NCBI GenBank assembly: GCA_965204245.1
Contig: CBDBED010000013.1
Coordinates: 1-64,000 of the forward strand
Origin: JAAXIE01 sp965204245
GTDB taxonomy: Bacteria > Chloroflexota > Dehalococcoidia > Lucifugimonadales > JAAXIE01
Direction of reading: 5' to 3'
DNA: 64,000 nucleotides
Shown: positions 1 to 9,009 of the stretch, one piece after another
How the letters are laid out: every line of letters starts with the position of its first letter
How positions within the stretch are numbered: the stretch's first letter is position 1
Notes under the pieces: generated by a model
What the model saw: the letters and a program-made list of their open reading frames with translations, nothing else
Databases searched by the model: none
Told to the model about the DNA's origin: nothing
Translations under genes and position numbers: made by a program

Positions 1-661
1 GAACCATGCGGGGGTCGGCGCGGCGTACGAAGGTTGCGGACAGGGAGACGTAGCACTCGTTGCTGATGGGGGCAGCGGTCGCTAGCTGCTTGCCGCCGGA
101 AACGATGACCCCCTCGTTGGTCTCCTCGACGACGTGGAGGGCGAGTTCCTCTTCGAGGGCTAGGCGCTGCTCGTTCTGGGGTTGCTCGCTGCGATCGACT
201 TGGGGGTCGCCGAGGGCGTGGGTGAGGAAGAGGTCGTTCTCGGCGCAGTAGCGGTAGTAGTTGACGGCGTTCTCGCCGAAGTCGCACTTGGGGTGCTTCA
301 TGGAGCTGAGGGCTTCACGGGCGTCGTAGAGGGTGATGATGTAGGGGGCGAGGATGTCGGGGCTGCGGCCGAACTGGCCCCAGCATTCCTGGTTCCAGAG
401 TTCGCTGTTGACGCGCTTGCGCTTGAGGTCGTCGATGGAGCGGGGGAGAAGCCAGGACATGCTGCAGGGGTTGCCGGTTTCGGGGGAGACGAAGGTCATG
501 CGGTCGCGGTACTGGTCGGTGTGCTGGAGGTCGTAGATTCGGGCAAGCTCGTGGACGACGCCGGTGAAGGCAGGGTGTTGGGTGACGTCGGGGACGCGCT
601 GGCCGTCGAGCCAGACCTCGCGGCCATCATTGAGGCTCTGGAGGTAACGGCTGCCGGTCAT
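1..661 (-). CDS. hpaB: 4-hydroxyphenylacetate 3-monooxygenase, oxygenase subunit (partial, C-terminus off the left edge)
   Basis: Reading the minus strand from the ATG at 661 gives about 220 codons without a stop to the window edge. The protein starts MTGSRYLQSLNDGREVWLDG, and contains FGRSPD (about residue 97) and LTHALGDPQVDRS (about residue 146). These are hallmarks of the HpaB/PvcC family of FADH2-dependent aromatic hydroxylases, which use a separate flavin reductase. The N-terminus aligns with the family start, so the ATG is a good choice; an in-frame TTG 11 codons upstream is the alternative. The plus-strand frame over this region is a low-complexity Val/Gly/Ala shadow. The reductase partner is not in the window. 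Substrate is uncertain: family members hydroxylate various phenols. Upstream lies a word-repeat element that may regulate it. Confidence 0.85.
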   Translation of the reverse strand, partial: MTGSRYLQSLNDGREVWLDGQRVPDVTQHPAFTGVVHELARIYDLQHTDQYRDRMTFVSPETGNPCSMSWLLPRSIDDLKRKRVNSELWNQECWGQFGRSPDILAPYIITLYDAREALSSMKHPKCDFGENAVNYYRYCAENDLFLTHALGDPQVDRSEQPQNEQRLALEEELALHVVEETNEGVIVSGGKQLATAAPISNECYVSLSATFVRRADPRMV

Positions 662-729
662 TGCGCCGTGGGCGGTGCTGATGTCGAGGACCAATGGGGC
701 CTCCCAGTCGCGATTTGGGGGTGGGGGAA

Positions 730-921
730 CGTCACAATGTCACACGGATTATAGCTAAAATATTTTTTTCGTATCTGAGAATTGTGACATTTGTGACATT
801 TTCCTAGCTGGCCAGATACGGAAATGGTGTGACATTTTTTCGTATCTGGGGATGTCACAGATTTTTGGGGATTGTGACATTTGTGACATTTTCGTATCTG
901 GAGAAATGTCACAGTGTGACA
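730..921. repeat. Intergenic word-repeat element 1 (word TGTGACA)
   Basis: The heptamer TGTGACA occurs at 783, 792, 828, 873, 882 and 915, and its complement TGTCACA at 738, 853 and 907, with a degenerate CGTCACA at 730. Two pairs (783/792 and 873/882) have a period of exactly 9 nt. The words alternate with the octamer CGTATCTG (770, 841, 893) or CAGATACG (813). The block lies 70 bp upstream of the hpaB start and, read toward that gene, has the same layout as the elements at 40187 and 40391. It is AT-rich compared with its surroundings. Small ORFs across it are repeat artefacts. Confidence 0.8.
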
Positions 922-1138
922 TTTTGGGGCTGGCCTCCTGATTGCTGATTTTTTGGGGCGAGTGCATCCGCAAGAACCGCTTTCGGGGGGTCTGCGCTGG
1001 ACCCGGGAGGCGGGGCTCTTTGGTGTTCTGGTGATTGTTCTAATGGTAGCGGGGTGGGGGGTGGGTGTCAATGGGTGAGTGTCATGGGGGGCTTTGCTGG
1101 GGGTGAACGGGATGGGGGTGGTCTTTGGATGGGGGCTT

Positions 1139-1757
1139 CTGGATTCCGGCCTGCGCCGGAGTGACGGGGGAGGGGCAGGCTGGAGGTGGGTGAGTTCTGG
1201 GGTGGTGCGGGTTACGTGGGTTCCCGCCTGCGCGGGAATGACGGGGTGGGGGTGCGGGCGGTAGGTTGGGGGTGGGTGAGTTCCGGGGTGGTGGGGGTTA
1301 CGTGGGTTCCCGCCTGCGCGGGAATGACGAAAAAGAGGGGCGGGAATGACGAGAGGGGGCGCGAATGACGGGTGTGGGTATGAGAATGACGGGTGTGGGT
1401 ATGAGAATGACGGGTGTGGGTATGGGAATGACGGGTGTGGGTATGAGAATGACGGGTGTGGGTATGGGAATGACGGGTGTGGGTATGAGAATGACGGGTG
1501 TGGGTATGGGAATGACGGGATGGGGATGCGGGAATGACGGGATGGGGGTGCGGGAATGATGGGTGTGGGCGGTAGGTTGGGGGTGGGTGAGTTCTGGGGT
1601 GGTGGGGGTTACGTGGGTTCCCGCCTGCGCGGGAATGACGGATGGAGGGGGCGCGGGAATGACGGGATGGGGATGCGGGAATGACGGGATGGGGTGCGGG
1701 AATGACGGATGGAGGGGGCGCGGGAATGGCGGGATGGGGGTGTGGGAGTGGGGGGGT
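1139..1757. repeat. REP-type and minisatellite block
   Basis: This gene-free stretch between hpaB and the NuoE-like gene is very G-rich on the plus strand. It contains three imperfect copies of a 58-bp unit (about 1185-1243, 1271-1329 and 1582-1639), each ending in a palindrome of the form TTCCCGCCTGCGCGGGAATG. A related short palindrome lies at 1141-1165. Between copies two and three is a 21-bp tandem array, described separately. From 1640 to 1757 degenerate units built on GGAATGACGGGATGG continue. The long ORFs here encode only repeated peptides and are not genes. Confidence 0.85.
1360..1560. repeat. 21-bp tandem repeat array
   Basis: About seven near-identical copies of a 21-bp unit (GAATGACGGGTGTGGGTATG plus A or G) are followed by two diverged copies (GATGGGGATGCG and GATGGGGGTGCG types). 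The A/G difference partly alternates between copies, suggesting expansion of a two-unit block. The GGAATGACGGG core also occurs in the neighbouring REP palindrome and in the 20-bp array near 39610, so both arrays probably grew from the same genomic repeat. There are no unique spacers, so it is not a CRISPR array. Confidence 0.85.
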
Positions 1758-1816
1758 GGTTGTCTTGAAGGGGGAATGGGGGGCGTGCTAGGATTGGTTA
1801 GTCCTTTTCGGAATGG

Positions 1817-2350
1817 ATGAGGTTGCAGGGAGTCTCTTTGACCCCAGACCATAATGAGGCCGGCCCTGAGGCCCTGAGAGCGAGGGCTGCCCAAGCCATT
1901 GCTTCCCAGAGCCAATCTACCGTTACAGTTCTCTCCTCTCTTTTGGCCGTGGAAGAGGAGTTGGGGTACATACCCAAAGAGGCTGTCGAGGCCGTTGCCG
2001 AGTTCACCCACTCCACGATCAACGATGTGTGGGGTGTGGCGTCCTTCTATCCCAACTTCCGTTTCAGCCCACCCAGCCGCTGCCAAGTGGAGATTTGCTG
2101 GGGCACGTCGTGCCATATCATGGGGGCATCGCGCATCGCGCAGGCGGCCATGCGGGCGCTGGGGCTTGAGGGCGAGGGGGATACCAGTGACGGCGAGTTC
2201 GGGCTTCGTTTCAACACGTGCTTGGGGGCGTGCGCCCAAGCGCCGGTTGCGAGCGTGGGGCATCAGTTGAAGGGACGGTTGACTCCGGTCCGGACGGAAC
2301 GGATGCTGCGCGACCTCCGCCGCGATGCGCGAGGCCAGAGCCATGGCTAG
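1817..2350 (+). CDS. NuoE-like [2Fe-2S] subunit of an NAD-linked oxidoreductase
   Basis: This 177-residue protein belongs to the thioredoxin-like [2Fe-2S] family of NuoE, HoxE and the gamma subunit of NAD-dependent formate dehydrogenases. The cluster ligands are visible as C94-x4-C99 and C135-x3-C139, with the family phrase GVASFYPNF at about 73-81. It should pass electrons to or from the flavin subunit encoded next. Its last codons overlap the NuoF-like start, which implies translational coupling. Only NuoE, NuoF and a NuoG/FdhA-like protein follow, with no membrane Nuo subunits, so this is a soluble formate-dehydrogenase-type or hydrogenase-type module and not complex I. Confidence 0.85.
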   Translation: MRLQGVSLTPDHNEAGPEALRARAAQAIASQSQSTVTVLSSLLAVEEELGYIPKEAVEAVAEFTHSTINDVWGVASFYPNFRFSPPSRCQVEICWGTSCHIMGASRIAQAAMRALGLEGEGDTSDGEFGLRFNTCLGACAQAPVASVGHQLKGRLTPVRTERMLRDLRRDARGQSHG

Positions 2351-4055
2351 GGAATATAGCGATATCCTAGCCTACTCCCGGGCGCGCTGGGACGCTTTTA
2401 CGGAAGCGGACACCCCCTGGATAAGAGTCGGCACGGCATTGTGCGGCCTAGCGGCGGGGGCAGGCGAGGTGGTGGAAGCGATACGGGCCAAGCTGGCGCA
2501 GGAAGGCGTGGATGCACATGTGAGCGAGGTGGGGTGTCTGGGCCTGTGCCATGCCGAGCCACTGGTGGATGTGATGGCGCCGGGCACGACGCGGCTGGTG
2601 TATGGGCACGTGACACCGGAACTGGCCGAGGAGATAGTCGAATCGCATATCATAGCCCGCAGGTCGCGGCCGGAACTGGCCTTGGGGTATCTGGATGGGC
2701 GAATCGGGGCTGTCGGGACCGACTTGGGGGACCACCCCATGATCCAGGGCCAGCTTCGGATAGCGCTGCGGAACGCGGGCACCATCGACCCCATGGATAT
2801 CTTCCAGTACGTGGCGAACGGTGGCTATGAGGCGTTGAACAAGGCGGTTACGACCATGACTCCGGCGGAGGTGCTGGAGGAGGTGAACACGTCGGGTTTG
2901 AGGGGACGGGGCGGTGCTGCCTTTCCGACGGCCACAAAGTGGCGCTTCTTGGCGGGGTCGAGCGAGCCGGACCGCTATATCCTGTGCAACTGCGAGGAGG
3001 GCGACCCGGGGGCATTCAACGACAAGGCGATACTGGAGTCGGACCCGCATACGCTGGTGGAAGGGATGCTCCTCGCTGGGTATGCGACCGGGGCGCGTTA
3101 TGGGTACATCTTCATACGCTCAGGTCACGAGGGCCCCATTGTCCGGGCACGAAATGCCTTGGAGCAGGCGAGGGAGCAGGGGCTGCTGGGGGACAACATC
3201 CTCGGGACTGATTTCAGCTTCCATGCAGAGGTCTCCCTGACCGGAGACTCCTACGTAGCGGGGGAAGAGACGGCGCTCATGGAGTCCATTGAGGGGAAGC
3301 GGGCAATGCCGCGCTACCGGCCGCCCTTCCCGGCGGCGGTGGGGGTATTCGGCAAGCCGTCCAACATCAATAACGTGAAGACACTGTCATACGTGCCGGA
3401 GATAGTGCGCCACGGCGGGCAATGGTTTGCCGACATTGGGCAAGAGCGCTCCAAGGGAACGGCCATTCTGTGTTTGTCGGGTAATCTCAACTACACGGGC
3501 ATGGTGGAGGTGCCCTTGGGGCTGACGATGCGCCAAGTGATAGAGGATATCGGAGGAGGAATCCCCGGAGGCAAGCGACTGAAGCTGCTGCAGACGGGCG
3601 GCCCGCTAGGGGGCGTACTTGGAGCGGACAGTCTGGATATAGCCCTGGACTTCGAGGCGATGGCGCAGGCTGGGGCAATCCTTGGCTCGGGCGGGATCGT
3701 GGTTGCGGACGAGGACACGTGCGCAGTGGACCTGACGCGGGCGCTGATTGCTTTCTGCCAGTATGAGTCGTGCGGCAAGTGTTTCCCGTGCAGGCTGGGC
3801 ATGGGACATCTGCTGGAAGTGCTGGAACGGATCTGCGCCTTGGAGGCGCGTCCGGGGGACTTGGACTTGATGCGAACGGTGGGGCAGCAGATGCAGGCAG
3901 GTTCGCTGTGCGGTCATGGTCAGCTAGGGTTCAACCCGGTATCATCGGCGCTGCGTCACTTCGAGGACGAATTCATGGAGCACATGGTGAACAAGCGCTG
4001 TCCGGCAGGGCTGTGTCCTGAGAAGCGTTCCTTCCCCGAGCGTACGCGGAGGTAG
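2343..4055 (+). CDS. NuoF-like NAD(H)/FMN-binding subunit
   Basis: This is a flavin subunit of an NAD-linked formate-dehydrogenase/NuoF-type complex. The first about 110 residues form a second thioredoxin-like [2Fe-2S] domain (GTALCGLA and GCLGLCHAEP). The NADH/FMN core follows, with LRGRGGAAFPTATKW and NCEEGDPGAFNDK near residues 190-230. The C-terminal [4Fe-4S] motif is SCGKCFPCR with a further Cys about 40 residues on. There is no extra bacterial-ferredoxin tail. An upstream in-frame ATG at 2325 would add six residues; the ATG at 2343, overlapping the NuoE-like stop, is equally plausible. It is 1 bp from the next gene, so one operon is likely. Confidence 0.88.
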   Translation: MAREYSDILAYSRARWDAFTEADTPWIRVGTALCGLAAGAGEVVEAIRAKLAQEGVDAHVSEVGCLGLCHAEPLVDVMAPGTTRLVYGHVTPELAEEIVESHIIARRSRPELALGYLDGRIGAVGTDLGDHPMIQGQLRIALRNAGTIDPMDIFQYVANGGYEALNKAVTTMTPAEVLEEVNTSGLRGRGGAAFPTATKWRFLAGSSEPDRYILCNCEEGDPGAFNDKAILESDPHTLVEGMLLAGYATGARYGYIFIRSGHEGPIVRARNALEQAREQGLLGDNILGTDFSFHAEVSLTGDSYVAGEETALMESIEGKRAMPRYRPPFPAAVGVFGKPSNINNVKTLSYVPEIVRHGGQWFADIGQERSKGTAILCLSGNLNYTGMVEVPLGLTMRQVIEDIGGGIPGGKRLKLLQTGGPLGGVLGADSLDIALDFEAMAQAGAILGSGGIVVADEDTCAVDLTRALIAFCQYESCGKCFPCRLGMGHLLEVLERICALEARPGDLDLMRTVGQQMQAGSLCGHGQLGFNPVSSALRHFEDEFMEHMVNKRCPAGLCPEKRSFPERTRR

Positions 4056-4056
4056 T

Positions 4057-6891
4057 GTGGCCGATCCTTTGAAGCTCACCATTGACGGGGCCGAGGTAAC
4101 CTGCGAGCCGGGTCAGATGGTGCTGGAAGCTGCCAACCAAGCAGGCGTGTATGTTCCCTATCTCTGCTATCACCCGGGCATGAAGCCGTTTGCTGCCTGT
4201 CGCATGTGCGTAGTGGAGGTGGAGGGCGGTCGCGGTCTGCCGGCATCCTGCACGTTGCCGGTGCAGGACGGGATGGTGGTGCGTACCGACACGCCCGGAG
4301 TGCAGGCAGTGCGCCGGGAAATCATGGAGATGCTCACTGCCGAGCACCCGCATGGGTGCCTCACCTGCCATCGCATTGATTTGTGCGGCCCGCAGGACGT
4401 GTGCCTGCGCCATGTGGCGGTGAACGACAGGTGCGTGACCTGCCCCAAGAACGAGCGATGCGAACTGAAGGACACCACGCGATATGTGGGCGTGCCCATT
4501 GAGTCGCCTCTGGACTACAAGTACCGGGAGTTGCCCATCCATACCGGGGACCCGTTCTATGACCGGGACTACAACCTGTGCATTGTGTGCGGGCGGTGCG
4601 TGCGGGCTTGCGATGAGTTGCGAGGCGACAATGCCATCACCTTTGTGGAGCGCGCGGGCAAGGCGCTGGTAGGGACTTCCTACGGCACCTCTCTGTTGGA
4701 ATCGGGGTGCGAGTTCTGCGGGGCTTGCCTAGATGTGTGTCCTGTGGGCGCACTGGTGGAACGGGACCACAAGTGGGAGAAGGCGGCAAAGGTGACGCGG
4801 ACCGTCTGTCCGCACTGTCCCGTGGGTTGCCAATTGAATCTGGAGGTCAGTGCCAAGGACACGTTTGTGCGCGCAATACCGGAGCTCAACTCTCCGGCAA
4901 ACCGAGGTCAGGCCTGCTTCCGGGGCAAGTTCGGCTTGGAGTACCTGAATCACAAGGAGAGGCTGCGTGCGCCGTTGGTCAGGCGCGACGGGGTGCTGGC
5001 GGAGGTGACTTGGGATGAGGCGTTGGCCTTGGTGGCCAACAGGCTGCAAGTACATGAGGGCAAGTCCTTTGCGATGCTGTCCTCGGGAGACTCCACCAAC
5101 GAGGAACACTACCTAGCGCAGAAATTCGCTCGCGTGGTCATGGACAGCAACAGCGTGGACATGACCTGCAACGAGACCCCTGAAATCGCGGATGCGATGC
5201 TGGAGTCTCTGGGGGTGGCGGCGGCCACAGGCCCCATCTGGAGTCTGGAGCAGGCTGATTTTGTGCTGGTGTTCGCTGCGAACGTCACCGAGGAACACAA
5301 CGTGGTGGCGCTGCCCATCAAGAAGGCCATCAAGGCCGGGGCGACTGTGGTGGCGGTCGATCCGAGGGAAGTGGAACTCACGCGGTTTGCCAAGACTCAC
5401 TTGCGGCCGGTACCTGGAACGGAACTGCTGCTTCTGGGCGGGTTGTTGAAGGCCGTGGTGGACGAGGGTCTGACACAGGACAAGTGGCAATGGCTGGCGG
5501 CTCACTGCACCGACCCTGGGGTCCTGCTGGCTGTTACGCGTGATGTCGATTTGGATGAAGTTGCGCGGGAAACGGGCGTGGCCGCCGATGCTTTGCGAGA
5601 GGTGGCCCACGCATTCAGCAGTGCGGGCAAGGCAGCGATAGTCTTCAGCTTGGATAACGTAGGGGTTGAGTTGCGGACGGGGTGTGTGCAGACTCTCATC
5701 AGCCTATCACTGTCCACTGGGAATCTGGGGTCGGACGGGGGAGGGATTTATCCCCTGCGGGCTGGGGGGAACGTGCAAGGGGGGTGGGATGTTGGCTGCG
5801 TCCCGCATCTGCTGCCGGGTTATGCGTCGCTAGGGGATGAGGCAGCGCAGGAACGTTTGGAAAACCTTTGGGGGAAGTCCGTTTCCGTAGAGCCCGGCTT
5901 TTCGCTGCAAGGGCTGCCTCAAGCTATCGGTGCTGAAGATATCAAAACACTAATGGTTGTAGGGGAGCCTCCCGGCTTCCTCAGGGAGGATGTCTGTAAG
6001 CCGGAGTTTCTTGTTGTGCAGGACTCGTTTCTTGGGGAGGCTACCCTCGGGGCGGATGTGGTGCTGCCTAGGGCTGTTTTCTCGGAGAAGGCGGGCACTT
6101 ACACGAATCTGGAGCGCCGGGTGCAACTGCTGAAGCCTGCGATGGGTGCCTTGGGTGAGTCGCGTCCTGAGGGCTGGGTGCTGTGCCAGCTTGCCCAGCG
6201 CATGGGGGTGGCAGGTTTTGGATACGAGACTCCTGCCCAAGTGATGGACGAAATTGCGCAGGTGGTACCTGCATACGGCGGGGTGTCGCACTCCCGGCTG
6301 CTGAAGGAAGGACGATGGGTGGCCCGCCCCGACCCTGCGAATCCAAGCCCTACCCAAGTGATGTACTCCGATAGGGAATACCGCGGTCTGCAAGTGCCCT
6401 GTCCCAGCGCGGACCACCCGGGTACGGCGGTCCTTTTCGCCGAGGAGGAATGGGCGGCAAGCCTTGGGGCGGTTGAATTTTCCATACAAGCGGAGGCGGG
6501 GCCGGAGGAGTTCCCACTGGCGCTCGTTCCGGGCCGGGTGTTGTTGCAGTCGGAGCGGGACATCGAGGTGGAGGAGGGCCGACGCAATCGCATCATTCGG
6601 GATGAGTCGGTGGAGGTATCGGAAGCTGATGCGGATGCGCTGGGACTGAGCGAGGGTGACGTCGTGGAAGTCGTGACGGCGGAGAATCGCATGGCGGCGC
6701 GGGTGCGCGTGAGTGGAGGGCTAAAGGGTGGCGTGGTGTATCACACCGGGCTTTTCGGACAGCTTATGACGGAACTGCAATCCAGTGATGACCCACGGGC
6801 GGTGGCGTTGGCGCCCCGGCTCGACATTGTGCCGGCGAGGCTAGAGAAGCTTGCCGAGGACGGACTTGCCGAGGGCGGGCAAACGGGATAG
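4057..6891 (+). CDS. FdhA/NuoG-like molybdopterin oxidoreductase with N-terminal ferredoxin domains
   Basis: This 943-residue iron-sulfur molybdoprotein starts at GTG, one base after the NuoF-like stop. In order it shows: an N-terminal [2Fe-2S] ferredoxin domain (CRMC and downstream Cys); a His-ligated cluster motif HPHGCLTCHRIDLC; two [4Fe-4S] motifs (CIVCGRCVRAC and CEFCGACLDVC); and the molybdopterin domain entry CPHCPVGC. IYPLRAGGNVQGGWDVG near residue 565 matches formate dehydrogenases. The complex would be NAD-dependent formate dehydrogenase by architecture. However, the usual active-site Cys/Sec-His dipeptide is not where expected (NSVDMTCNETPEIAD instead of a VCHSP-like run), so the substrate is open. 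The C-terminal domain (EEGRRNRI onward) is the MGD-binding cap. Confidence 0.8.
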   Translation: MADPLKLTIDGAEVTCEPGQMVLEAANQAGVYVPYLCYHPGMKPFAACRMCVVEVEGGRGLPASCTLPVQDGMVVRTDTPGVQAVRREIMEMLTAEHPHGCLTCHRIDLCGPQDVCLRHVAVNDRCVTCPKNERCELKDTTRYVGVPIESPLDYKYRELPIHTGDPFYDRDYNLCIVCGRCVRACDELRGDNAITFVERAGKALVGTSYGTSLLESGCEFCGACLDVCPVGALVERDHKWEKAAKVTRTVCPHCPVGCQLNLEVSAKDTFVRAIPELNSPANRGQACFRGKFGLEYLNHKERLRAPLVRRDGVLAEVTWDEALALVANRLQVHEGKSFAMLSSGDSTNEEHYLAQKFARVVMDSNSVDMTCNETPEIADAMLESLGVAAATGPIWSLEQADFVLVFAANVTEEHNVVALPIKKAIKAGATVVAVDPREVELTRFAKTHLRPVPGTELLLLGGLLKAVVDEGLTQDKWQWLAAHCTDPGVLLAVTRDVDLDEVARETGVAADALREVAHAFSSAGKAAIVFSLDNVGVELRTGCVQTLISLSLSTGNLGSDGGGIYPLRAGGNVQGGWDVGCVPHLLPGYASLGDEAAQERLENLWGKSVSVEPGFSLQGLPQAIGAEDIKTLMVVGEPPGFLREDVCKPEFLVVQDSFLGEATLGADVVLPRAVFSEKAGTYTNLERRVQLLKPAMGALGESRPEGWVLCQLAQRMGVAGFGYETPAQVMDEIAQVVPAYGGVSHSRLLKEGRWVARPDPANPSPTQVMYSDREYRGLQVPCPSADHPGTAVLFAEEEWAASLGAVEFSIQAEAGPEEFPLALVPGRVLLQSERDIEVEEGRRNRIIRDESVEVSEADADALGLSEGDVVEVVTAENRMAARVRVSGGLKGGVVYHTGLFGQLMTELQSSDDPRAVALAPRLDIVPARLEKLAEDGLAEGGQTG

Positions 6892-6927
6892 GGTGAGGAT
6901 CGAACCAAGACCAGCTTAGGAGGACCT

Positions 6928-7689
6928 TTGGCGGAGCAAGTCCCAGCAGAGGCCACTGCCAGCGCAGCCCGTCCGCGGCTGCCCCGGGCCGAGATCGTGC
7001 AGCGGGTCGACATAACCGAAGACCTGATGGTGCTGAAACTCCGTCCCGATGCTCCCTATACGTACAAGGCTGGCCAGTACTGCACCCTGGGGCGCCGGGG
7101 CATCGAGAGGGCGTACTCACTGGCCTCTGCTCCTGAAGAGGAGTTGCTGGAAGTCTTTGTGGAGCTGGTACCCCTGCCCGATGGTGTCCTCACTCCCATC
7201 ATGTTCGGCATGAAGGTGGGAGACACGATGTCCATCAGGCCTAGGGCCAAGGGCATCTTCACCTTTGACCAGCGTGTTCACAAGCATGTAATGGTGGCTA
7301 CTGTCACCGGCGTCTCTCCATACGTGGGCATTGTGCGCAGCTATTTGACACGCGGGGACGAGGGGCACCACTTCTACATCCTGCAGGGGGCCAGCTACCA
7401 AGAGGAGTTCACGTACCGCGACGAACTGGAGGCGATCGCCCGGGAGCACCCGGATGTCGTCACCTACGTGCCGACGGTGAGTCGCCCTAATGACGAACGG
7501 AATGTCGGATGGGATGGGGCCACTGGGCGGGTCAATGCGATCGTGGAAGAGTGGATGGAGCGCTGGGGACTGGATCAAGAGGATGTGCTGGTCTATGCGT
7601 GCGGCCACCCCGGCATGATTGAAGACCTCAAGGAGCGGCTGGAACCCAAGGGGTACCGGGTGAAGGAAGAGCGGTTCTGGAAGCAGTAA
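6928..7689 (+). CDS. Ferredoxin--NADP(+) reductase family protein
   Basis: This 253-residue flavoprotein has the FNR fold: an FAD-binding barrel with RAYSLASAP (about residue 63) and an NAD(P)-binding half with GVSPYVGIVRSYL (about 129) and YACGHPGMIEDLKERL near the end. It ends in an aromatic-containing tail (RFWKQ), as in Fpr-type reductases. The start is TTG at 6928, supported by AGGAGGA at about 6919-6925. It lies 36 bp behind the molybdoprotein and probably belongs to that operon, linking the NADP pool or ferredoxin to the NuoEF/FdhA-like complex. The cofactor preference cannot be read from the sequence alone. Confidence 0.85.
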   Translation: MAEQVPAEATASAARPRLPRAEIVQRVDITEDLMVLKLRPDAPYTYKAGQYCTLGRRGIERAYSLASAPEEELLEVFVELVPLPDGVLTPIMFGMKVGDTMSIRPRAKGIFTFDQRVHKHVMVATVTGVSPYVGIVRSYLTRGDEGHHFYILQGASYQEEFTYRDELEAIAREHPDVVTYVPTVSRPNDERNVGWDGATGRVNAIVEEWMERWGLDQEDVLVYACGHPGMIEDLKERLEPKGYRVKEERFWKQ

Positions 7690-7720
7690 TGCTTCCGGCC
7701 GTGCCTCGCTGCCGTTGGGG

Positions 7721-8305
7721 CTAGACCACTTCGAAGGCTGGCAGCGACAGACCTAGCACCACCAGAGTTGCCAGCGCCAAGGCCACCACAGCCCCCAACA
7801 GGAAGCTCCACCCTGTCACCAAACGCATTCCCCTGACGGGTATGGCTAGGTAAAGGAAGAGCAATCCTCCCAATATGGCCAGGATGATGGCGAAGGCACC
7901 CATCACGTAACTGATTACTCCCAAGCCCTGTCCGAGGAAGCCTGTGGGGCTGGCGTCCTGGCTGGAGAGAACGGCGTCTCCGAGGAAGTAGTAGAGGACG
8001 AAGATTATGGATATTGCTGCCAGGAACAGGCCGTAATATCCGAGGGTCTTCTGGTCGTAGCCCCGCATGCTGACAGCTGCCAGCAGGGCGCAATAGATGG
8101 CCCAAGCGAGCACGAACGCCGAGAGGGCGTTGTCGGAGCCAACGATCACTGCGGAGTCGCGCCAGAGGGCAACCAACGCAAGGAGCATGACAGCCACTGC
8201 GCCCCCGATTACCCCCATGGAGCGGGGACTGCCATAGCGTCCCAACATTTGCCAAGCATGTGCCGACAGGGCTGCGGGCAACAGGAAAAGGAAGGCCATC
8301 TCCAT
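7721..8305 (-). CDS. Six-helix integral membrane protein, unknown
   Basis: This 194-residue protein is almost entirely hydrophobic, with about six predicted membrane segments and short loops. It runs convergently to the reductase gene. The phrase YDQKTLGYYGLFLA in the middle loosely recalls the AmiS/UreI small-solute channel family (similar size and helix number). I do not see enough of the family pattern to name it. There are no Cys-based or charged catalytic motifs. It is a real gene judging by its consistent membrane topology and lack of a credible opposite-strand frame. Confidence 0.6.
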   Translation of the reverse strand: MEMAFLFLLPAALSAHAWQMLGRYGSPRSMGVIGGAVAVMLLALVALWRDSAVIVGSDNALSAFVLAWAIYCALLAAVSMRGYDQKTLGYYGLFLAAISIIFVLYYFLGDAVLSSQDASPTGFLGQGLGVISYVMGAFAIILAILGGLLFLYLAIPVRGMRLVTGWSFLLGAVVALALATLVVLGLSLPAFEVV

Positions 8306-8376
8306 AGATCATTTGCTCCGGTGCGAGGCGAAATCGCCTTGCTTGTGAGATTCCAGTCCGTTTGTTGGAAAGGTCG

Positions 8377-8850
8377 TCATTCAGTTGCTTTCAGGTCGTT
8401 GGGCGCCGTATTGGAGCCGTTGGTTTGCGTGGGAGGCTGCATGGGCTTGCCCTCGCTGGCGTCCCTGTAGCCCTGTCCGTAGCCCTGTCCGTAGCCTTGT
8501 TCGTAGCCTTGTTCAAGGCCTTGCTTGGCTCCTTCTTGGCGCAGTTTCTCCCGGTTCTTCTCGTTGATGGTCTTGAGCCAATCGGCTATGGACATAAGGA
8601 ACTCCTTGATTTGCAGAATACCCCAGCCTGCGAACCCCGATGCAACGAAGCTGGCGCCGATGCCGAGCAGGATGTTGCGCCCGGTCTCATTCGGGGTCAG
8701 GGTACCGTGCTGCAGTTCCAGTTGGGTCAGTATCACGGATCCGGATATTCCGCCAATCAGGGTCAGCAGTTGGAACCACTGCCTGTCCCGAGGGCTTATG
8801 CCCCAAATGGCTTCTCTGTAGTCCTCCAAGTCCACTCCCTCTGCGGGCAA
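8377..8850 (-). CDS. Small membrane protein with Gly-Tyr-Gln repeat tail
   Basis: This unknown protein of up to 157 residues has two hydrophobic segments (about 27-41 and 62-80), then an amphipathic charged helix (IADWLKTINEKNREKLRQEG) and a short low-complexity run of (E/G)QGY repeats (EQGYEQGYGQGYGQGY). It ends in a Pro/Thr/Asn-rich tail. The repeats correspond to 12-nt tandem DNA repeats at about 8466-8515. The longest frame begins at TTG 8850; a TTG five codons later, preceded by GAGGGA, is an equally plausible start. Its role is unknown; the layout suggests a membrane anchor with a flexible cytoplasmic tail. Confidence 0.55.
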   Translation of the reverse strand: MPAEGVDLEDYREAIWGISPRDRQWFQLLTLIGGISGSVILTQLELQHGTLTPNETGRNILLGIGASFVASGFAGWGILQIKEFLMSIADWLKTINEKNREKLRQEGAKQGLEQGYEQGYGQGYGQGYRDASEGKPMQPPTQTNGSNTAPNDLKATE

Positions 8851-9009
8851 TCAATTATAACATCGGCAGTCCACCCTACTCTCCAAGTTTGGCGAGGGAC
8901 AAGGGGCGGATGTCATGGCTCGTGCCAATTTCATGTTTGCCACTGTATCGGGCTGGGTTAGAATGGGTGCCATCCAGCTGCCTGCGAGGCGGCTGCTCAT
9001 GAGGCCGTC

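Noticed and set aside
182..754. Plus-strand 190-codon frame rich in Val, Ala and Gly
   Set aside because: It is the antisense of the HpaB reading frame on the minus strand, which shows real family motifs.
658..1071. Minus-strand 137-codon frame with repeated KCHKCHN-like segments, resembling heme motifs
   Set aside because: The repeats come from the TGTGACA word element; there is no coherent domain, and the frame overlaps the hpaB start region.
1360..1560. Possible CRISPR array
   Set aside because: The units are contiguous near-identical 21-mers with no unique spacers and no cas genes; the same applies to the array at 39609.
1298..2344. Minus-strand 348-codon frame with VIPIPTPVILIPTP repeats
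   Set aside because: It is translation of the 21-bp minisatellite joined to the antisense of the NuoE-like gene.
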